Source: Methylobacterium sp. 2A
GTDB lineage: Bacteria > Pseudomonadota > Alphaproteobacteria > Rhizobiales > Beijerinckiaceae
Direction: 5' to 3'
Assembly (NCBI RefSeq): GCF_009806555.1
Contig: NZ_VUOK01000036.1
Span: 59,701 to 123,700 of the forward strand
DNA: 64,000 bases
The notes below the pieces were generated by a model, which ran no database searches, was not told the DNA's origin, and worked only from the letters and a program-made list of their open reading frames with translations. Position numbers and translations under genes: made by a program. Below are positions 10,269 to 19,072 of this stretch, in pieces (position 1 is the first letter of the stretch; each line of letters opens with the position of its first letter).

Positions 10269-10306
10269 GATGACGCGCGGGTCGGATTGTCCGGAGACGG
10301 GGTCGG

Positions 10307-11449
10307 ATGTCGAAGCGGGACTATTACGAGATCCTGGGGGTCACCAAGACCGCCACGGAAAGCGAGCTGAAGGTCGCCTTCCGCAAGCTCGCGATGACCT
10401 ATCATCCCGACCGCAATCCCGGCGACAAGGACGCCGAGATCAAGTTCAAGGAAATCAATGAGGCCTACCAGTGCCTCTCCGACGGTCAGAAGCGTGCCGC
10501 CTACGACCGGTTCGGCCACGCGGCCTTCAGCCAGGGCGGGGGCGGCCCCGGATTCGGCAACGAGTTCGGCGACTTCATGTCGGACATCTTCGACAACTTC
10601 TTCGGTGACGGCCGCGGCGCCGGCGGCGCCCGCGGACGCGGCGGCGCGCCGGGCCGCGAGCGCGGGGCCGACCTGCGCTACAACCTGGAAATCACCCTGG
10701 AGGAGGCCTTCAACGGCAAGGCCGAGACCATCCGGATCCCGACCTCGGTGACCTGCGAGGCCTGCGACGGCTCCGGCGCCAAGCCGGGCTCGAAGCCCCG
10801 GACCTGCCAGACCTGCGCGGGTTACGGTCGGGTGCGGGCGGCGCAGGGCTTCTTCGCCATCGAGCGCACCTGCCCGAACTGCCACGGCCGCGGCGAGATC
10901 GTGGATGATCCCTGCACCGCCTGCCAGGGCGCGGGCCGGGTCAACCGCGAGCGCACGCTCTCGATCAACGTGCCAGCGGGCGTCGATGACGGGCTGCGGA
11001 TCCGGCTCGCCGGCGAGGGCGAGAGCGGGCTGCGCGGCGGCCCGCCCGGAGACCTCTACGTCTTCCTGTCGATCAAGCAGCACGAGTTCTTCCAGCGCGA
11101 CGGCGCCGACCTGTTCTGCCGGGTGCCGATCTCGATGGTGACCGCGGCGCTGTCGGGCGAGATCACCGTGCCGGTGATCGACGGCTCGCAGACCCAGGTG
11201 CGCATCCCCGCGGGCACGCAGACCGCCAAGCAGTTCCGCATCAAGGGCAAGGGCATGCCGGTGCTCCGCTCGCGGGAGGTCGGCGACCTCTACATCCAGG
11301 TCTTCGTCGAGACCCCGCAGAACCTGACGAAGCGCCAGCGCGAACTCCTGCAGGAGTTCGACCAGTCGGCCTCGCCCGAGAATCACCCGGAATCCGCGGG
11401 CTTCTTCTCGAAGGTGCGGGACTTCTTCGGGGGGGCGGTCCGCCCCTAG
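10307..11449 (+). CDS. dnaJ: Co-chaperone DnaJ (Hsp40)
   Basis: A 380-residue type I DnaJ. The J domain (residues 4-70) has HPD at 33-35, which stimulates DnaK ATPase. A Gly/Phe-rich linker follows, then four zinc-binding repeats ([32 protein letters not shown]) that bind two zinc ions, and then the substrate-binding C-terminal domains. GGAGACGGGG sits before the ATG. It forms an operon-like pair with dnaK; the 225-bp spacer with repeat A could reduce co-expression or contribute mRNA processing. Confidence 0.99.
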   Translation: MSKRDYYEILGVTKTATESELKVAFRKLAMTYHPDRNPGDKDAEIKFKEINEAYQCLSDGQKRAAYDRFGHAAFSQGGGGPGFGNEFGDFMSDIFDNFFGDGRGAGGARGRGGAPGRERGADLRYNLEITLEEAFNGKAETIRIPTSVTCEACDGSGAKPGSKPRTCQTCAGYGRVRAAQGFFAIERTCPNCHGRGEIVDDPCTACQGAGRVNRERTLSINVPAGVDDGLRIRLAGEGESGLRGGPPGDLYVFLSIKQHEFFQRDGADLFCRVPISMVTAALSGEITVPVIDGSQTQVRIPAGTQTAKQFRIKGKGMPVLRSREVGDLYIQVFVETPQNLTKRQRELLQEFDQSASPENHPESAGFFSKVRDFFGGAVRP

Positions 11450-11689
11450 CGCCATGCCTATCGCGCTGCGAGGGGCATGGCTCCAGGCCTTCGTTTTGAC
11501 GCGCTCTCTTCCGCCGAACCGGTATCCACTTCGGTGGAGAGCGCTCCGGGGCCGGATCCGAAACCCCGGCGGCCCGTTATGCATGCGGCCCCAGCGTGGC
11601 ACACTTACCCTAGGCGCCGCCGTGGCTTGGCTGTAAGACAGCGCGTTCCCCTAGCCATTCATTCTCATTCGGCATCAAGGAATCAGGAC

Positions 11690-12328
11690 TTGCCGCCGCT
11701 GCGCCGTTCCACCGCGAAGGCTCCTGCCACCCGGAGCGCGATTTTCGGGCCGCGGCGCGACCCCTTGGAGGACGAGGCGCGGTTCCTGCGCTCCTGGCTG
11801 GAGCGACCGCTCGTCACCGGCGCGGTGACGCCCTCCGGCAAGATGCTCGCCCGCACGATGGCGTCCTACGTCGATCCGCGCCGCGAGGGCCCGGTGGTCG
11901 AGCTCGGCCCCGGCACCGGTCCGGTCACCGAGGCGCTGATCCGGCGTGGCATCGCGCCCGAGCGGCTGATCCTGGTGGAGTTCAACCCCGATTTCTGCAG
12001 CCTCCTGATCCGCCGCTTCCCCGGCGTGACGGTGATCCGCGGCGATGCCTACGACATGCGGGCAAGCCTGCGGGACGTGCTGACACAGCCCGCCGCAGCC
12101 ACGATCTCGAGCCTGCCGCTGTTCACCAAGCCGCTGGAGCAGCGGCTCGACCTGCTCAACACCGCGCACGATCTGATGCAGCCGGGCGCGCCGTTCGTGC
12201 AGTTCACCTACGCGGTGGTGCCGCCGATCCCGGCCCGCTGCGAAGCCGGCAGCTACACGACCGACCGGTCCAATCGGGTTTGGCTGAACCTGCCGCCGGC
12301 GCGGGTCTGGGTCTACCGCCGGCCCTGA
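11690..12328 (+). CDS. PmtA-like phospholipid N-methyltransferase family protein
   Basis: A 212-residue SAM-dependent methyltransferase. Motif I is VVELGPGTGPVTEALI, followed by LILVEFNPDF (acidic motif) and ATISSLPLFTKP, which fit the PmtA / rRNA-dimethylase-like group that methylates phosphatidylethanolamine in alphaproteobacteria. RFLRSWLERPLVTGAVTPSGKMLARTMA is the typical membrane-surface N-terminal region. The frame is open from 11477, but the TTG at 11690 has AAGGA eight bases upstream and gives a normal length, so I take it as the start. I cannot exclude a different lipid or small-molecule substrate. Confidence 0.8.
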   Translation: MPPLRRSTAKAPATRSAIFGPRRDPLEDEARFLRSWLERPLVTGAVTPSGKMLARTMASYVDPRREGPVVELGPGTGPVTEALIRRGIAPERLILVEFNPDFCSLLIRRFPGVTVIRGDAYDMRASLRDVLTQPAAATISSLPLFTKPLEQRLDLLNTAHDLMQPGAPFVQFTYAVVPPIPARCEAGSYTTDRSNRVWLNLPPARVWVYRRP

Positions 12329-12437
12329 GCTGAACACGGCCTGAGCGAACGGCTCACATTTGCGTCAACTGCCGGGTGTAACACCTGGGGCACGGCCGGT
12401 CGCGACATCGCGGTCGGCGTGGAGCAGGAGGACGCCG

Positions 12438-12752
12438 ATGTTCACCAAGACCGCACGCACCTGTCTGGCCGCCGCTCTGGCGGTCGGAGGACTGGCCGTC
12501 GCGGCGCCGGCGATGGCCGCGCCGCTCGGGATCGACGCCGGGTTGCATCGGGGTGCCGGCGATGTCGTGACCGTCCAGTACGGCTACGGTTACGGCCCCC
12601 GTCACCACGGCTGGCGCGGCCATGGCGGCTTCGGCCCACGCCATCACGGCTGGGGGCGCGGGCATCATTACGGCTGGGGTCATCGCGGCTTCGGGCCGCG
12701 GCACCATCATCACGGCGGCTGGGGGCATCGCCACGGCTACGGCCGCTGGTAA
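12438..12752 (+). CDS. Secreted His/Gly/Tyr-rich small protein
   Basis: A 104-residue protein with a signal peptide (MFTKTARTCLAAALAVGGLAVAAPAMA, cleavage near residue 27). The mature part contains repeats of GFGPRHHGWG-type units, very rich in histidine, glycine, tryptophan and tyrosine. Such composition is common in small exported proteins of Rhizobiales; metal binding through the histidines is possible but unproven. GGAGCAGGAGG precedes the ATG at 12438, which decides the start. A hairpin-forming repeat arm follows about 50 bp downstream and may end the transcript. Confidence 0.75.
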   Translation: MFTKTARTCLAAALAVGGLAVAAPAMAAPLGIDAGLHRGAGDVVTVQYGYGYGPRHHGWRGHGGFGPRHHGWGRGHHYGWGHRGFGPRHHHHGGWGHRHGYGRW

Positions 12753-12800
12753 GGTCACACGACGGCCGGTCGGAAAAATCCTGGCCCCCGCAGCACCCGA

Positions 12801-12831
12801 CCCCTCCCTCCCCCTTTGCGGGGGAGGGAGA
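12801..12831. repeat. Single arm of repeat family C
   Basis: The sequence CCCTCCCTCCCCCTTTGCGG followed by GGGAGGGAG forms a tight hairpin and resembles one arm of the larger palindromic elements at 40126 and 59567. It lies between two convergent genes (12438-12752 and 12885-13952), where it could act as a bidirectional transcript end even though no T run follows. Confidence 0.55.
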
Positions 12832-12884
12832 CGCGCGAATCCTTCAGGCGTCCCGTCCCAGGCGCAAGCCTTCGACCCGACGCC

Positions 12885-13952
12885 CTACAGCGCAATCTGC
12901 TCCCGGACCTTGATATCCGGACTCGACGCGCCGCAGGTCGGCAGGCTCTCGACCGGGCCGTGGACCGCCGAGGTCGTCGCCGACAGGTCGTGGTAGCAGA
13001 CGCAGCCCTCGGCGAAGTAGTGGTGCACGAGCGCCTTGCGGGAGCGCGTGATGTCCGCCCGGGCCGAGCCGCCGTGCAGCAGGTTCGCGTGCCAGAACAG
13101 CACGTCGCCCTTGCGGGCCGTGAAGTATTCCGGCTGCGCCCCGTGCGCCCGGATCTCCTGCTGGATCGCCGGCTCGTAGTGCTCGACATAGGCGCCGTAG
13201 CCGCGCTGCTTAAAATCCTCCGGCGAGATGCCGACATCGTGGCTGAACAGGTACGGCAGGCGGTGCGTCCCGGGATAGTAGACCAGCGGCCCGGAATCCG
13301 CATGGATGTCCTCCATGGCGATCCAGCAGGCGGCGAGATAGCCGACCGGGTAGGTCGTCATATGGATCGAGTCGGAATGCTCGGCCTGCTGGCTGCCCTT
13401 GTGGGACGCGATGGTCTGGAACGGGATTGCCGGGCGGCCCAGCACCAGGCTGCTGAAGTTGACCAGCACCGGGTGCTTGAGGAGCCGGTCGATCGCCTCG
13501 ACCTTCAGGTGGGGGTTGAGATAGCGGCCGGGATGCGGATCGTCCTCGGCGGCCTTCTCGGGGGCGAGGGTCACGTCGCCCCGGGCGATCGCCGCCTCGT
13601 AGGCGCCCCAGGTCTCGTCGATCGTCTCGGAATCGATGGCCCCGCGCAGCACGTAATAGCCGTGCGCCTCCCAGAACCGGCAGATCTCGGCCTGCCTGGG
13701 CGTGATCTCCCGCCGCGCGACGCGGCGGTCGATGATCGCCTGCGCGTCCGGCTGGTCGAGCCAGGGGCTCGGACCGGATTCCGGGAAATTTTCCGCCCGA
13801 AAAACCTTGATGCAGCCGATATCGACGGGGATGTCGGCATCGACCACGAACGGGGGAGGCGGGGGCGGCGCGTTCCGATTGCGCGCGGGGGGCCGGTTTG
13901 ATCGCGTCAACGTGCGCGCAAGGTCCGCGACGCGGCGGAACGTTCGAGCCAT
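12885..13952 (-). CDS. Phytanoyl-CoA dioxygenase (PhyH) family oxygenase
   Basis: A 355-residue Fe(II)/2-oxoglutarate oxygenase. The iron triad is His192 and Asp194 in EHSDSIHM and His293 in WHANLLHGGS; an arginine at 303 or 305 would hold 2-oxoglutarate. The first 40 residues are basic and proline-rich and look disordered. PhyH proteins hydroxylate lipids, halogenated compounds or other small metabolites, and sequence alone does not reveal the substrate. GGAGGA lies four bases before ATG 13952; a GTG one codon upstream is an alternative start. The gene is convergent with the His-rich peptide gene and shows no functional link to the nucleoside operon on its other side. Confidence 0.85.
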   Translation of the reverse strand: MARTFRRVADLARTLTRSNRPPARNRNAPPPPPPFVVDADIPVDIGCIKVFRAENFPESGPSPWLDQPDAQAIIDRRVARREITPRQAEICRFWEAHGYYVLRGAIDSETIDETWGAYEAAIARGDVTLAPEKAAEDDPHPGRYLNPHLKVEAIDRLLKHPVLVNFSSLVLGRPAIPFQTIASHKGSQQAEHSDSIHMTTYPVGYLAACWIAMEDIHADSGPLVYYPGTHRLPYLFSHDVGISPEDFKQRGYGAYVEHYEPAIQQEIRAHGAQPEYFTARKGDVLFWHANLLHGGSARADITRSRKALVHHYFAEGCVCYHDLSATTSAVHGPVESLPTCGASSPDIKVREQIAL

Positions 13953-14147
13953 CACATCCTCCGCCCGACAGGCAAGGTCACCCCTTCCGTGGCGCGGGGT
14001 CAGCGCGAGGCGTGCGACGCGTTCACGAAATCGTTAGCAAGCTCGCGACTCGACCCTTAACGGACGGTTAACAAGCCCCATCTGGCGGGTCCGCACCAGC
14101 GCGGATAGCGCCTGGGGCGAGCGGCGCCGGTCAAGTCAGGCGTTGGG

Positions 14148-15467
14148 TCAACGCTCCGATGGCGGCCTGCCGACACCGACGGTGTCGAGGATCGCCGGAC
14201 GTTCCGCCGCCGGCGCCTCGCCCATCCGGTAGGCCGCCCGCAGGGCCGCCTCTGCCCGATCCGCGGCGGCCTCGTCAGCCGCGTGGACGATCCCGAGCAG
14301 ACCATTCGAATCACCGGGACCGGCAAGATCCGTGAAGCCGACCCGGGGATCGATGGCATCCTCCGGTCGGGTGCGCCCGCCGCCGAGCTCGATCACCGCC
14401 AGGCCGATAGCCCGCGTGGCGATGCCCGCCACCGTCCCGGCCAGATGGACCGGCCGCCGCACCGGCGCGGCGGGCAGATGTCGTTCGGGCTCGTCGAGGA
14501 GATCGGCCGGTCCACCGAGCGCCGCCACCATCTCCGCAAAAGTCTCGGCCGCGCGGCCCGAGGCCAGGACCGCTTCGAGCCGCTCGGCGGCGCCGGCCGC
14601 ATGCCGGGCGAGGCCCCCCGCCACGAGCATCTCGGCGGCGAGCGCCAGCGTGACCGCGTGAAAGCGCGGCTCCCGGCGCAGGCCCTTCAGGTAATCGATC
14701 GCGTACGCGACCTCCACGGCGTTGCCGGCGGCACTCGCCAGCGGCGCGTCCATGTCGGTGATGAGGGCCGTCGTGCGCAGGCCCGCCCCCTCCGCCACCG
14801 TGACGATGCTCTCGGCGAGCGCCCGCGCCTCGGGCAGGGTCGCCATGAAGGCGCCGGAGCCCTGCTTGACGTCCATCACCAGCCCGTCGAGCCCCGCGGC
14901 GAGCTTTTTCGACAGGATCGACGCGGTGATGAGGTCCAGCGACTCGACCGTCCCGGTGACGTCGCGGATCGCGTAGAGGCGCCGATCGGCCGGGGCGAGG
15001 TCGGCGGTCTGGCCGATGATCGCGCAGCCGACGCGGCGCACGACCTGCCGGAAGGTGTCGAGTCCCGGGGCCGCGTCGTAGCCCGGGATGCTGCCGAGCT
15101 TGTCGAGCGTGCCGCCGGTATGGCCGAGGCCGCGTCCTGAGATCATCGGCACGTAGCCGCCGCAGGCCGCCACCATCGGGGCCAGCACGAGGCTCACCGT
15201 ATCGCCGATGCCGCCGGTGGAGTGCTTGTCGAGCACGGGCCCCGGCAGTGCCCAGCTCAGCACCGTGCCCGAATCCGCCATGGCCCGGGTGAGCGCCACC
15301 CGCTCGGGCAGCGCGAGGCCGCGGAAGAACACCGCCATCGCGAAGGCCGCCGCCTGCCCCTCCCCCACGGTGCCGTCCGTCAGGCCCGCGATGAAGGCTC
15401 CGATCGCCTCCGGTTCGAGCGGCAGGCCGTCGCGCTTGGCCCGGATGATCTCCTGCGGGAGACGCAT
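14148..15467 (-). CDS. deoA: Thymidine phosphorylase
   Basis: A 439-residue enzyme that splits thymidine or deoxyuridine with phosphate into the base and deoxyribose 1-phosphate. The glycosyl-transferase family 3 N-terminal domain ([12 protein letters not shown]) is followed by the phosphate loop [10 protein letters not shown] at 81-90 and by [20 protein letters not shown], both diagnostic for DeoA. The frame is open far upstream, but the ATG at 15467 matches the family N terminus and lies two bases after the deoC stop. It is the last gene of the cdd-PNP-deoC-deoA operon. Confidence 0.97.
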   Translation of the reverse strand: MRLPQEIIRAKRDGLPLEPEAIGAFIAGLTDGTVGEGQAAAFAMAVFFRGLALPERVALTRAMADSGTVLSWALPGPVLDKHSTGGIGDTVSLVLAPMVAACGGYVPMISGRGLGHTGGTLDKLGSIPGYDAAPGLDTFRQVVRRVGCAIIGQTADLAPADRRLYAIRDVTGTVESLDLITASILSKKLAAGLDGLVMDVKQGSGAFMATLPEARALAESIVTVAEGAGLRTTALITDMDAPLASAAGNAVEVAYAIDYLKGLRREPRFHAVTLALAAEMLVAGGLARHAAGAAERLEAVLASGRAAETFAEMVAALGGPADLLDEPERHLPAAPVRRPVHLAGTVAGIATRAIGLAVIELGGGRTRPEDAIDPRVGFTDLAGPGDSNGLLGIVHAADEAAADRAEAALRAAYRMGEAPAAERPAILDTVGVGRPPSER

Positions 15468-15469
15468 GC

Positions 15470-16201
15470 TCACAGCCCCCGGGCCTGCATCAGGGCGCCG
15501 AACAGGCTGCTCGCCCCGAGGCGGAAGGTTTTTGGCGTCACCCAGTCTGCTCCCATGATCCGGTCGGCGAGCGCCAGATAGGTGGCGGCGTCGGCGACGC
15601 TGCGCAGGCCGCCCGACACCTTCAAGCCGGCGGGACGGCTGCGCGCCTTGATCTCGGTCAGCATCGCCTCGGCGGCTTCCGGGGTCGCCGAGACCGGGCT
15701 CTTGCCGGTCGAGGTCTTCAGGAAATCGGCGCCCGCCTCCAGGGCGAGGCGGCTCGCCGCCCGGATCGTCTCCGGGTCGCCGAGTTCGCCCGTCTCCAGG
15801 ATCACCTTGAGCGTTGCGGTGCCGCAGACGTCGCGCACGGCCTCCACCATGTCGCGGGCCAAAGCCGCCTCGCCCCGCATCAGGGCGCGATAGGGCAGGA
15901 CGAGGTCGATCTCGTCGGCGCCGTCGCGCAGGGCCTCGGCGGTGTCGTCGGTGGCCCGGGCGCAATCCGCGCCGCCTTCGGGGAAGTTGATCACACTGGC
16001 GACCCGGATCCCGGTTCCGGCGAGCGCCCGGGCCCCCTGCTCGATGAAGCGCGGCCAGACGCAGATCGCCGCGACGGAACCCGCCTTCGCGTCCCGGCAC
16101 AGGGCGTCGATCTTCGTCTCGGTGCAGGTCTCGCCGAGGTCGGTGAGATCGAGGAGCGGCAGCGCCCGGCGGGCGACCGCGCCGGTCTCGGAATCGGTCA
16201 T
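15470..16201 (-). CDS. deoC: Deoxyribose-phosphate aldolase
   Basis: A 243-residue class I aldolase that cleaves deoxyribose 5-phosphate into glyceraldehyde 3-phosphate and acetaldehyde. The Schiff-base lysine is Lys162 in [10 protein letters not shown], with Asp99 in [12 protein letters not shown] and a second lysine in [10 protein letters not shown]. Its ATG at 16201 overlaps the stop of the purine nucleoside phosphorylase gene (ATGA), so translation is probably coupled. A phosphopentomutase needed to connect the phosphorylases to this step is not in the window. Confidence 0.97.
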   Translation of the reverse strand: MTDSETGAVARRALPLLDLTDLGETCTETKIDALCRDAKAGSVAAICVWPRFIEQGARALAGTGIRVASVINFPEGGADCARATDDTAEALRDGADEIDLVLPYRALMRGEAALARDMVEAVRDVCGTATLKVILETGELGDPETIRAASRLALEAGADFLKTSTGKSPVSATPEAAEAMLTEIKARSRPAGLKVSGGLRSVADAATYLALADRIMGADWVTPKTFRLGASSLFGALMQARGL

Positions 16202-17016
16202 GGCGCATCTCCGTCGGGCAGATCGGCCACGAAGGCCCGGATCAGGCGGCCGAGATCCTCCGCGGCCCGGGCCGCCACCGCCTTGGTCTCCGCATGGTGC
16301 GGGGCGCCCCCGGCGATCCCGGCGGCGAGGTTGGTCACCACCGAGATGGCCGCCACCGGCAGGCCGAGGAAGCGGGCCAGGATCACCTCGGGGACCGTCG
16401 ACATGCCCACGAGATCCGCCCCCAGGATGCCGGCCATCCGGACCTCGGCGGGCGTCTCGAAGCTCGGGCCGGAGAACCACGCGTAGACCCCCTCCCCGAG
16501 CGGTACGCCGCAGGTCCCGGCCGCCGCGTGCAGCCGCGCGCGCAGGTCCGGTTCGTAGGCGTCGGTCATCGGGACGAAGCGGGCGTCGCTCGCCTCGCCG
16601 ATCAGCGGGTTGAGGCCGGAGAGGTTGATGTGGTCGGCGAGCAGGACGAGGCTTCCGGGGCCGGTCTCCGGCCGCAGCGAGCCGGAGGCGTTGGTGAGCA
16701 GCAGGCGCCGCGCCCCGATTTGTCGCGCGCAGGCGAGCGGCAGGCGCATCACGGCCGGGTTGCCCCGCTCGTAGGCGTGCGCCCGCCCCTCGAAGATCAG
16801 GACGGGTCGCCCCGCCAGGGTTCCGCGATGGAGCCGGCCCGCATGGCCGCTGACCCCCGCCCCCGGGAAGCCGGGAATCGCCGCATACGGGATGGAGACG
16901 GCCTCTTCCAGGCCCTCCGCGATCCCGCCGAGGCCGGTGCCGGTCACGAGGGCGCAGGCGTAGTCCCCCGAGAAGCCGGCGGCGCGCAGGGTAGCGAGGG
17001 CGGCCGCCTCACTCAC
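16198..17016 (-). CDS. Purine nucleoside phosphorylase
   Basis: A 272-residue phosphorylase of the trimeric PNP (PunA/DeoD-II) class, which converts inosine or guanosine plus phosphate to the base and pentose 1-phosphate. Motifs include [40 protein letters not shown] (phosphate and purine pocket), [18 protein letters not shown] and [14 protein letters not shown]. It overlaps cdd by 8 bp and deoC by 4 bp, so the operon is translated as a tight unit. MTA phosphorylase belongs to the same superfamily, but the operon context favours PNP. Confidence 0.92.
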   Translation of the reverse strand: MSEAAALATLRAAGFSGDYACALVTGTGLGGIAEGLEEAVSIPYAAIPGFPGAGVSGHAGRLHRGTLAGRPVLIFEGRAHAYERGNPAVMRLPLACARQIGARRLLLTNASGSLRPETGPGSLVLLADHINLSGLNPLIGEASDARFVPMTDAYEPDLRARLHAAAGTCGVPLGEGVYAWFSGPSFETPAEVRMAGILGADLVGMSTVPEVILARFLGLPVAAISVVTNLAAGIAGGAPHHAETKAVAARAAEDLGRLIRAFVADLPDGDAP

Positions 17017-17434
17017 CGAGCGTCTCCGGCCCGAAGGATTCGGGCAGCAGCTCGGCGAGCGTGAAGCTCTTCGCGATGCCGTCCGGGGTGGCGGCGTGGA
17101 TCGGCGTGTCCGCGCGCGCGAATTCCCGGATGCGCTGGCGGCAGGCGCCGCAGGGTGTCACGAGGCCCGCGCCCTCGCCGCAGACGAGGATTTCCGCGAT
17201 GCGCCGCCCCCCGGCCGCCACCATGGCGGCGATCGCCCCGGCCTCCGCGCAGGTCCCGACCGGATAGGCGGCATTCTCGACGTTGCAGCCGGCATGGATG
17301 GCGCCGTGCTCGTCCCGGAGCGCCGCCCCGACCCGGAAGCGGGAATAGGGCGCGTGCGCCCGCTCGCGCACCGCCCGGGCAGCCGCCAGCAGGGCCACCC
17401 GATCATCCGCCCGTGCCGAATCCAAAGCCTGCAT
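17009..17434 (-). CDS. cdd: Cytidine deaminase
   Basis: A 141-residue homotetrameric-type cytidine/deoxycytidine deaminase. The zinc site is Cys62-Ala63-Glu64 (TCAEAGAI) with Cys95 and Cys98 in TPCGACRQ; all three zinc ligands and the catalytic Glu are present. NVENAAYPVG binds the ribose. The frame is open for 22 codons upstream, but the ATG at 17434 matches the family. It is the first gene of the operon, so the promoter lies in the roughly 115-bp gap shared with the divergent YefM/YoeB locus. Confidence 0.96.
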   Translation of the reverse strand: MQALDSARADDRVALLAAARAVRERAHAPYSRFRVGAALRDEHGAIHAGCNVENAAYPVGTCAEAGAIAAMVAAGGRRIAEILVCGEGAGLVTPCGACRQRIREFARADTPIHAATPDGIAKSFTLAELLPESFGPETLGE

Positions 17435-17548
17435 GGCCGATCTTTGGCACCCGCCGGGGCGGCCTGTCGAGGGTCGTGGCGGGCTCGCGGAGCACGCCAT
17501 CGCAATGGGGGCTTGTCCCAGCCTTCATGAATGCGTGGCCGCGGATTA

Positions 17549-17566
17549 TGTACAGAACCCTGTACG
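17549..17566. promoter_or_regulatory. Probable YefM operator (TGTACA-core inverted repeat)
   Basis: TGTACA at 17549-17554 and TGTACG at 17561-17566 lie in a perfect 16-base inverted repeat (GTACAGAACCCTGTAC) about 14 bases before the antitoxin start. E. coli YefM is known to bind a palindrome with a TGTACA core in its own promoter. The match in motif, spacing and place makes this the likely site of autoregulation. Confidence 0.6.
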
Positions 17567-17579
17567 GCAGGGGATGCGC

Positions 17580-17834
17580 ATGGGTCAGATCAGCGACACG
17601 GAGTTCCGTGCGCACCGCGCCACGTACCTCGATCGTGTCGAGAAAGATCGGGCAGAGCTGATCGTGACCCGGCAGAACCGCCCGGACATGGTGATCATGC
17701 CCCTGGCCGAGCTGAACAGCCTCCGCGAGACGCTGCACCTGCTCTCGACGCCCACAAACGCCCAGCGTCTCCTCGACAGTGTCGCACAGCTTGAGGCCGA
17801 GGCCGGTGCCGAGCATGGCCTCATCGAGCCGTGA
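17580..17834 (+). CDS. YefM/Phd family antitoxin
   Basis: An 84-residue type II antitoxin. It begins MGQISDTEFRAHRATYLDRV, followed by ELIVTRQNRPDMVIMPLAELNSLRETLHLLSTP, which is the YefM/Phd DNA-binding and toxin-binding layout. The start at 17580 has AGGGG six bases upstream; the ATG at 17574 is too close to that site. Its stop overlaps the GTG start of the yoeB remnant (GTGA), the standard coupling for this pair. Because the toxin is frameshifted, the antitoxin now appears to be an orphan. Confidence 0.85.
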   Translation: MGQISDTEFRAHRATYLDRVEKDRAELIVTRQNRPDMVIMPLAELNSLRETLHLLSTPTNAQRLLDSVAQLEAEAGAEHGLIEP

Positions 17835-18102
17835 AGCTCGTCTGGTCGGCGAACGCCTGGGAGGATTACCTGCACTGGCAGCCGACCGACCGGGACACGC
17901 CTGCCCGCATCGATGACCTGATCAAAGCCAGCCTGCGAACGCCGTTCGCCGGCATCGGGAAGGCCGAGCCTCTGAGGGCAATCTCAAAGGGTGGTGGTCA
18001 CGCCGGATCACGGGGGAACACCGCCTCGTCTATCGCGTGAAGGGCGTCGGGGACGAGCAGGTGCTCGGCATCGCCCAGTGTCGATGGCACTACGACATCT
18101 GA
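17831..18102 (+). pseudogene. YoeB mRNA-interferase toxin, frameshifted
   Basis: The first 48 codons read as a normal YoeB (MKLVWSANAWEDYLHWQ..., ending GIGKAEPL). At about 17975 the frame breaks. In the next frame the family C terminus continues perfectly: GNLKGWWSRRITGEHRLVYR and then VLGIAQCRWHYDI with a stop at 18100-18102. One missing base (CTG A_G GGC where CTG AAG GGC is expected) explains it. YoeB cleaves mRNA on the ribosome, and its C-terminal Arg, His and Tyr residues are essential, so the unshifted product should be inactive. Alternatives are a sequencing error or programmed frameshifting; I see no slippery site. Confidence 0.85.
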
Positions 18103-18112
18103 GATCAACGCT

Positions 18113-18877
18113 TCAGCGCGCCGCCGGCCCTGCGCCGAGGAGGCCCGCCGCCTGCTGCAGGGCCGCGTCGTCCCGCGGGCCGATCAGCGCGTAGGCGGTG
18201 TCGCCCGCATTCCAGGAGACGATGTCGCCCTCCTCGGAGCCGGTGAGCGCCGCCGGGCCGCCACGGATGCCGCGGGTGGCGAACAGCGATGCCTCGCCAT
18301 ACGCGCCCGCCTCCAGGGCGACCTCGATGCCGGTGCCGTGCCGGGCCGGGAAGATCTGGATGTCGCGCACCCGCCAGCCCTCCGGCAGCGCGGGCAGGTC
18401 GATGCCGGTGACGGCGCGCAGGCGCGCCCGGTCGTAGACCGGCCCGTCGGCCTCGCCGCTGATGCTCTTGCGCAGCTGCGCCACCGCCCGGGCCTGACGG
18501 GCATCGGCGATCAGGGCCGGGTCCGGCGTCGCCGCCAGGGTGTCGGGCACGCCGAACCGGCCGATCTCGTCATGGGCGAGCCAGCCCGCGCCGACCAGCA
18601 CCGCGATGGCGGCGGCCCGCTTGAGGCGCGAGGCGACCCGGCGCCAGCGCAGGTTGCGATCGAAGCGGCGGGCGAGCGCGACGGTCCGGTCGGGTCCGGG
18701 ACCCGGAACCCGCTCGAAGCACGCCCGCAGGGCATCGCGATCGTGCATCTCGGCCATCACCCGGGCGGCGGCGGCCGGATCGGCGGCGAGATGGGCCTCG
18801 ACCTCCAGGCGGCGCATCGGGTCGATCTGCCCGTCGACGAAGGCGATGAGATCGTCGTCCGTGATCGGATCAATCAT
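18113..18877 (-). CDS. Transmembrane anti-sigma factor for the adjacent ECF sigma
   Basis: A 254-residue single-pass membrane protein. The N-terminal 80 residues have the anti-sigma layout (DDDLIAFVDGQIDPMRRLEVEAHLAADP), but without the His-x3-Cys-x2-Cys zinc motif. One transmembrane helix lies at about 85-101 (AAAIAVLVGAGWLA). The rest would be periplasmic and ends in a domain like those of other alphaproteobacterial FecR-independent anti-sigma factors. It follows the ECF sigma gene on the same strand after 195 bp, an arrangement typical of cognate pairs in which the membrane protein holds the sigma factor inactive until an envelope signal arrives. Confidence 0.8.
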   Translation of the reverse strand: MIDPITDDDLIAFVDGQIDPMRRLEVEAHLAADPAAAARVMAEMHDRDALRACFERVPGPGPDRTVALARRFDRNLRWRRVASRLKRAAAIAVLVGAGWLAHDEIGRFGVPDTLAATPDPALIADARQARAVAQLRKSISGEADGPVYDRARLRAVTGIDLPALPEGWRVRDIQIFPARHGTGIEVALEAGAYGEASLFATRGIRGGPAALTGSEEGDIVSWNAGDTAYALIGPRDDAALQQAAGLLGAGPAAR

Positions 18878-19023
18878 CGTGAAGTCCTCGGTGCCAGCGT
18901 GCCCGGGATTGCGCCGCCCTTCAACGGCGGCGGCCCCGGAACCTCAATGACCGCATGGTGGATTGGGAAAACCGGATGCCGCGTTCCCGCACCAGGCCGC
19001 AGAGCGATCCGCCGGTCGCTGTC

Positions 19024-19052
19024 GTCAGTCCGCGCCGGCGCCGGGGACTGAC
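19024..19052. terminator. Hairpin between the ECF sigma and anti-sigma genes
   Basis: GTCAGTCC at 19024-19031 pairs with GGACTGAC at 19045-19052 around a GC-rich, self-complementary loop. No T run follows on the coding strand, so it may be an attenuator or mRNA-stability element that reduces anti-sigma expression, rather than a full terminator. Confidence 0.35.
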
Positions 19053-19072
19053 CGATTCGCAACAACCCGGCC

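Noticed and set aside
12801..12831. Classical rho-independent terminator
   Set aside because: It forms a good hairpin but no T run follows on either strand, and it matches a repeat arm, so I list it as a repeat.
17433..17579. N-terminal extension of the YefM frame to 17433
   Set aside because: The ribosome site AGGGG and the TGTACA operator lie inside this stretch, and the family start is at 17580.
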